7,411 nucleotides of DNA, taken from positions 1-7,411 of the forward strand of contig DGOE01000126.1 of NCBI GenBank assembly GCA_002389295.1, in the 5' to 3' direction. Of this stretch, positions 6,110 through 7,411 are shown in pieces (positions within the stretch are counted from its first letter, which is position 1; every line of letters begins with the position of its first letter). Source of the DNA: Flavobacteriales bacterium UBA4474. Lineage in GTDB: Bacteria > Bacteroidota > Bacteroidia > Flavobacteriales_D > Sanyastnellaceae. Position numbers and translations under genes: made by a program. The notes under the pieces were generated by a model. The model did no database searches. It was not told where the DNA came from and saw only the letters and a program-made list of their open reading frames with translations.

Positions 6110-7189
6110 TTACTTCGGCGCCCGACGGTACAGGAAGAGGCCAAGCAAGCCGAACAAGACATTGGGTGTCCACGCAGCCACGCCTGGTGGGATGCCCGCG
6201 TGGGTGGCCGACACCGACATCAGTTTGGCGCTGAAGACATAAATGAACCCCACCACTACGCCGATCAGCAAGTGGATGCCCGTGCCGCCGCGCTGTCTGC
6301 GGCTGGCCACACTCACCCCAATCAACGCCATCACGTATATGGCAAAGGCGTTGGAAGTACGCGTGTGCGACTCCAACTGCAGCAGGCGCTCGCCTCCCGA
6401 CCCTTTGGCCTTCTCCCGCGCAATGGCTTGTTGCAAACCGGTCCAGCCCAGAGTGGACATGGCCTGGGAGCGCTGACCGAAATCCGCCATGCGCATGGTC
6501 AACGCCGTATCCAAAACGGCCACCTTTTCGAAGCGCTCCGCCCCCTGCTCATCCCACCACCTGCGCCTGAGATTGGAGACCCGCCAGGTCTGTTGCTCTT
6601 CCAGCCACTTGGCCTTGCTCGCCGTCCATTTCTCCGCGAGCCGGCCGTCCTGCCATTGCTCAAGCACAAAGCGATACCCCACCTGCCGCCCCGCATTCAC
6701 CGATCTGAAATACACCACGGTTCCAGGTTGGATTTCCCGGTACAGGTGCTGTTCGGCAATGTGGAACTCCTTGTGGATGAACTCCACCTCGAAATCCAAC
6801 TTCCGCTCATTGGACACCGGAAGCACCACATGGGCAAGCAACAGGCTACCGGCCACAAGAATGGTGGACGCCATGAAATAAGGCCGCATGAGCCGCTGAA
6901 AGGAAATCCCGCCCGCCAGCACCGCAATGATTTCGCTGCGCTGTGCCAATCGGCTGGTAAAAAGCAGAATCGTCAAAAAGACGATAAACGCGCTCAACAT
7001 GTTACCCAAGGCCAGACAGAAACTCACGTAATAAGAACCCAGCACCGCCTTCCATGGCGCTCCGTTCTCAATCAAGCGCTCCAAATTTTCCGCAACATCA
7101 AACACCACCGCCACCACGCAGAACAAGGCCACCATCAAAAAGAAGGTGCCCAGGAAATTGCGGATGATATAGCGATCGAGTATGCGCAT
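6110..7189 (-). CDS. lptG: LptF/LptG-family permease of lipopolysaccharide export
   Basis: LptF and LptG form the inner-membrane channel that, with the LptB ATPase, extracts lipopolysaccharide and passes it to the periplasmic bridge. The 359-residue protein has the family layout. Three membrane segments (about 11-32, 56-79 and 103-124) come first, then a periplasmic beta-rich domain (about 125-275), then three more membrane segments (about 280-296, 304-323 and 340-354). The start MRILDRYIIRNFLGTF and the segment SEIIAVLAGGISFQRLMRP are typical of the family. The length and position behind tgt match the permease I know next to tgt in Bacteroidota. Assignment to LptG rather than LptF is less sure than the family. 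The start lies 9 bases after the tgt stop, with a GAGG seven bases before the ATG, the only Shine-Dalgarno-like sequence seen at a start here. Confidence 0.93.
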   Translation of the reverse strand: MRILDRYIIRNFLGTFFLMVALFCVVAVVFDVAENLERLIENGAPWKAVLGSYYVSFCLALGNMLSAFIVFLTILLFTSRLAQRSEIIAVLAGGISFQRLMRPYFMASTILVAGSLLLAHVVLPVSNERKLDFEVEFIHKEFHIAEQHLYREIQPGTVVYFRSVNAGRQVGYRFVLEQWQDGRLAEKWTASKAKWLEEQQTWRVSNLRRRWWDEQGAERFEKVAVLDTALTMRMADFGQRSQAMSTLGWTGLQQAIAREKAKGSGGERLLQLESHTRTSNAFAIYVMALIGVSVASRRQRGGTGIHLLIGVVVGFIYVFSAKLMSVSATHAGIPPGVAAWTPNVLFGLLGLFLYRRAPK

Positions 7190-7198
7190 GTCAGGCCC

Positions 7199-7411
7199 TC
7201 AGCAGCGCTGTTCCAAAGTGGGGATAATGCCGTCCTTCCAAGCGGTGAACGTACCATCGGCAATGCGCTCCCGCGCCTCCCGCATCAAATCAAGGTAGAA
7301 AGCGAGGTTGTGCACCGACGCAATCTGCATGGCCAAGATCTCGCCCGCGCGAAACAAATGCCTGACGTAGGCCCGGCTGTATCGCTGATCCACATCTGCC
7401 GTACCGGTCGG
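7199..7411 (-). CDS. tgt: Queuine/preQ1 tRNA-ribosyltransferase Tgt, C-terminal 71 codons (5' part beyond the window)
   Basis: Tgt exchanges guanine 34 of GUN-anticodon tRNAs for preQ1 in bacterial queuosine synthesis. Only the last 71 residues are visible, from the window edge to TGA at 7201-7199. They match the Tgt C-terminus: YSRAYVRHLFRAGEILAMQ, then SVHNLAFYLDLM, then a helix ending at GIIPTLEQRC. The His in SVHNL corresponds to the zinc-ligand His of E. coli Tgt. The three zinc-ligand Cys expected just before YSRAY (a CxCxxC motif) are Gly, Ala and Asp here. I recall similar replacements in some Flavobacteria Tgt proteins, so this may be a lineage trait rather than decay. It is the upstream partner of the LptF/LptG permease in a probable operon. 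Confidence 0.93.
   Translation of the reverse strand, partial: PTGTADVDQRYSRAYVRHLFRAGEILAMQIASVHNLAFYLDLMREARERIADGTFTAWKDGIIPTLEQRC

Noticed and set aside
6105..6122. Hairpin GGCGC-N8-GCGCC between convergent ispE and the permease gene, as a bidirectional terminator
   Set aside because: The stem is only five pairs and no T-run follows on either strand. It overlaps the end of the permease coding sequence.

Overview
The window looks like a chromosomal segment from a member of the Bacteroidota, most likely a fairly GC-rich Flavobacteriales-type (probably marine) bacterium. Four things point there. Three of the four gene starts lack a Shine-Dalgarno sequence. Both promoter candidates fit the Bacteroidota TTTG / TAnnTTTG pattern rather than the E. 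coli one. A tgt gene sits directly ahead of an LptF/LptG permease. A very large secreted protein is built from Cys/Asp-rich GCTDxxACNY repeats, which I know from flavobacterial secreted proteins. The assignment is inference from these traits; no phylogenetic marker was compared.

Layout. Positions 1-3659 (minus strand) are one uninterrupted reading frame of 1219 codons that runs out of the left edge. It encodes an exported modular protein: signal peptide, N-terminal domain, eleven Cys-rich acidic repeat units, a beta-sandwich (carbohydrate-binding-like) domain, a fasciclin-like domain, and a further unrecognised region. Positions 3660-4113 are non-coding and hold a probable promoter for that gene plus several short inverted repeats. 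Positions 4114-4303 hold a complete minus-strand initiator tRNA unit: promoter candidate, tRNA-fMet(CAT) and a strong intrinsic terminator.

The right half is housekeeping. On the plus strand, era (GTG start at 4320) overlaps ispE by 8 bases, so the two are probably one translationally coupled operon. era encodes a ribosome-assembly GTPase and ispE a kinase of the MEP isoprenoid pathway. Facing them on the minus strand is tgt (only the last 71 codons are in the window), followed 9 bases later by an LptF/LptG-family permease of lipopolysaccharide export. The two operons converge with a 16-base gap.

The housekeeping genes are intact and ordinary. The notable content is the secreted repeat protein with a higher-order two-unit repeat, the inverted repeats in its upstream region, and a Tgt C-terminus in which the three zinc-binding cysteines are absent. 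I saw no mobile element, CRISPR array or defence system.
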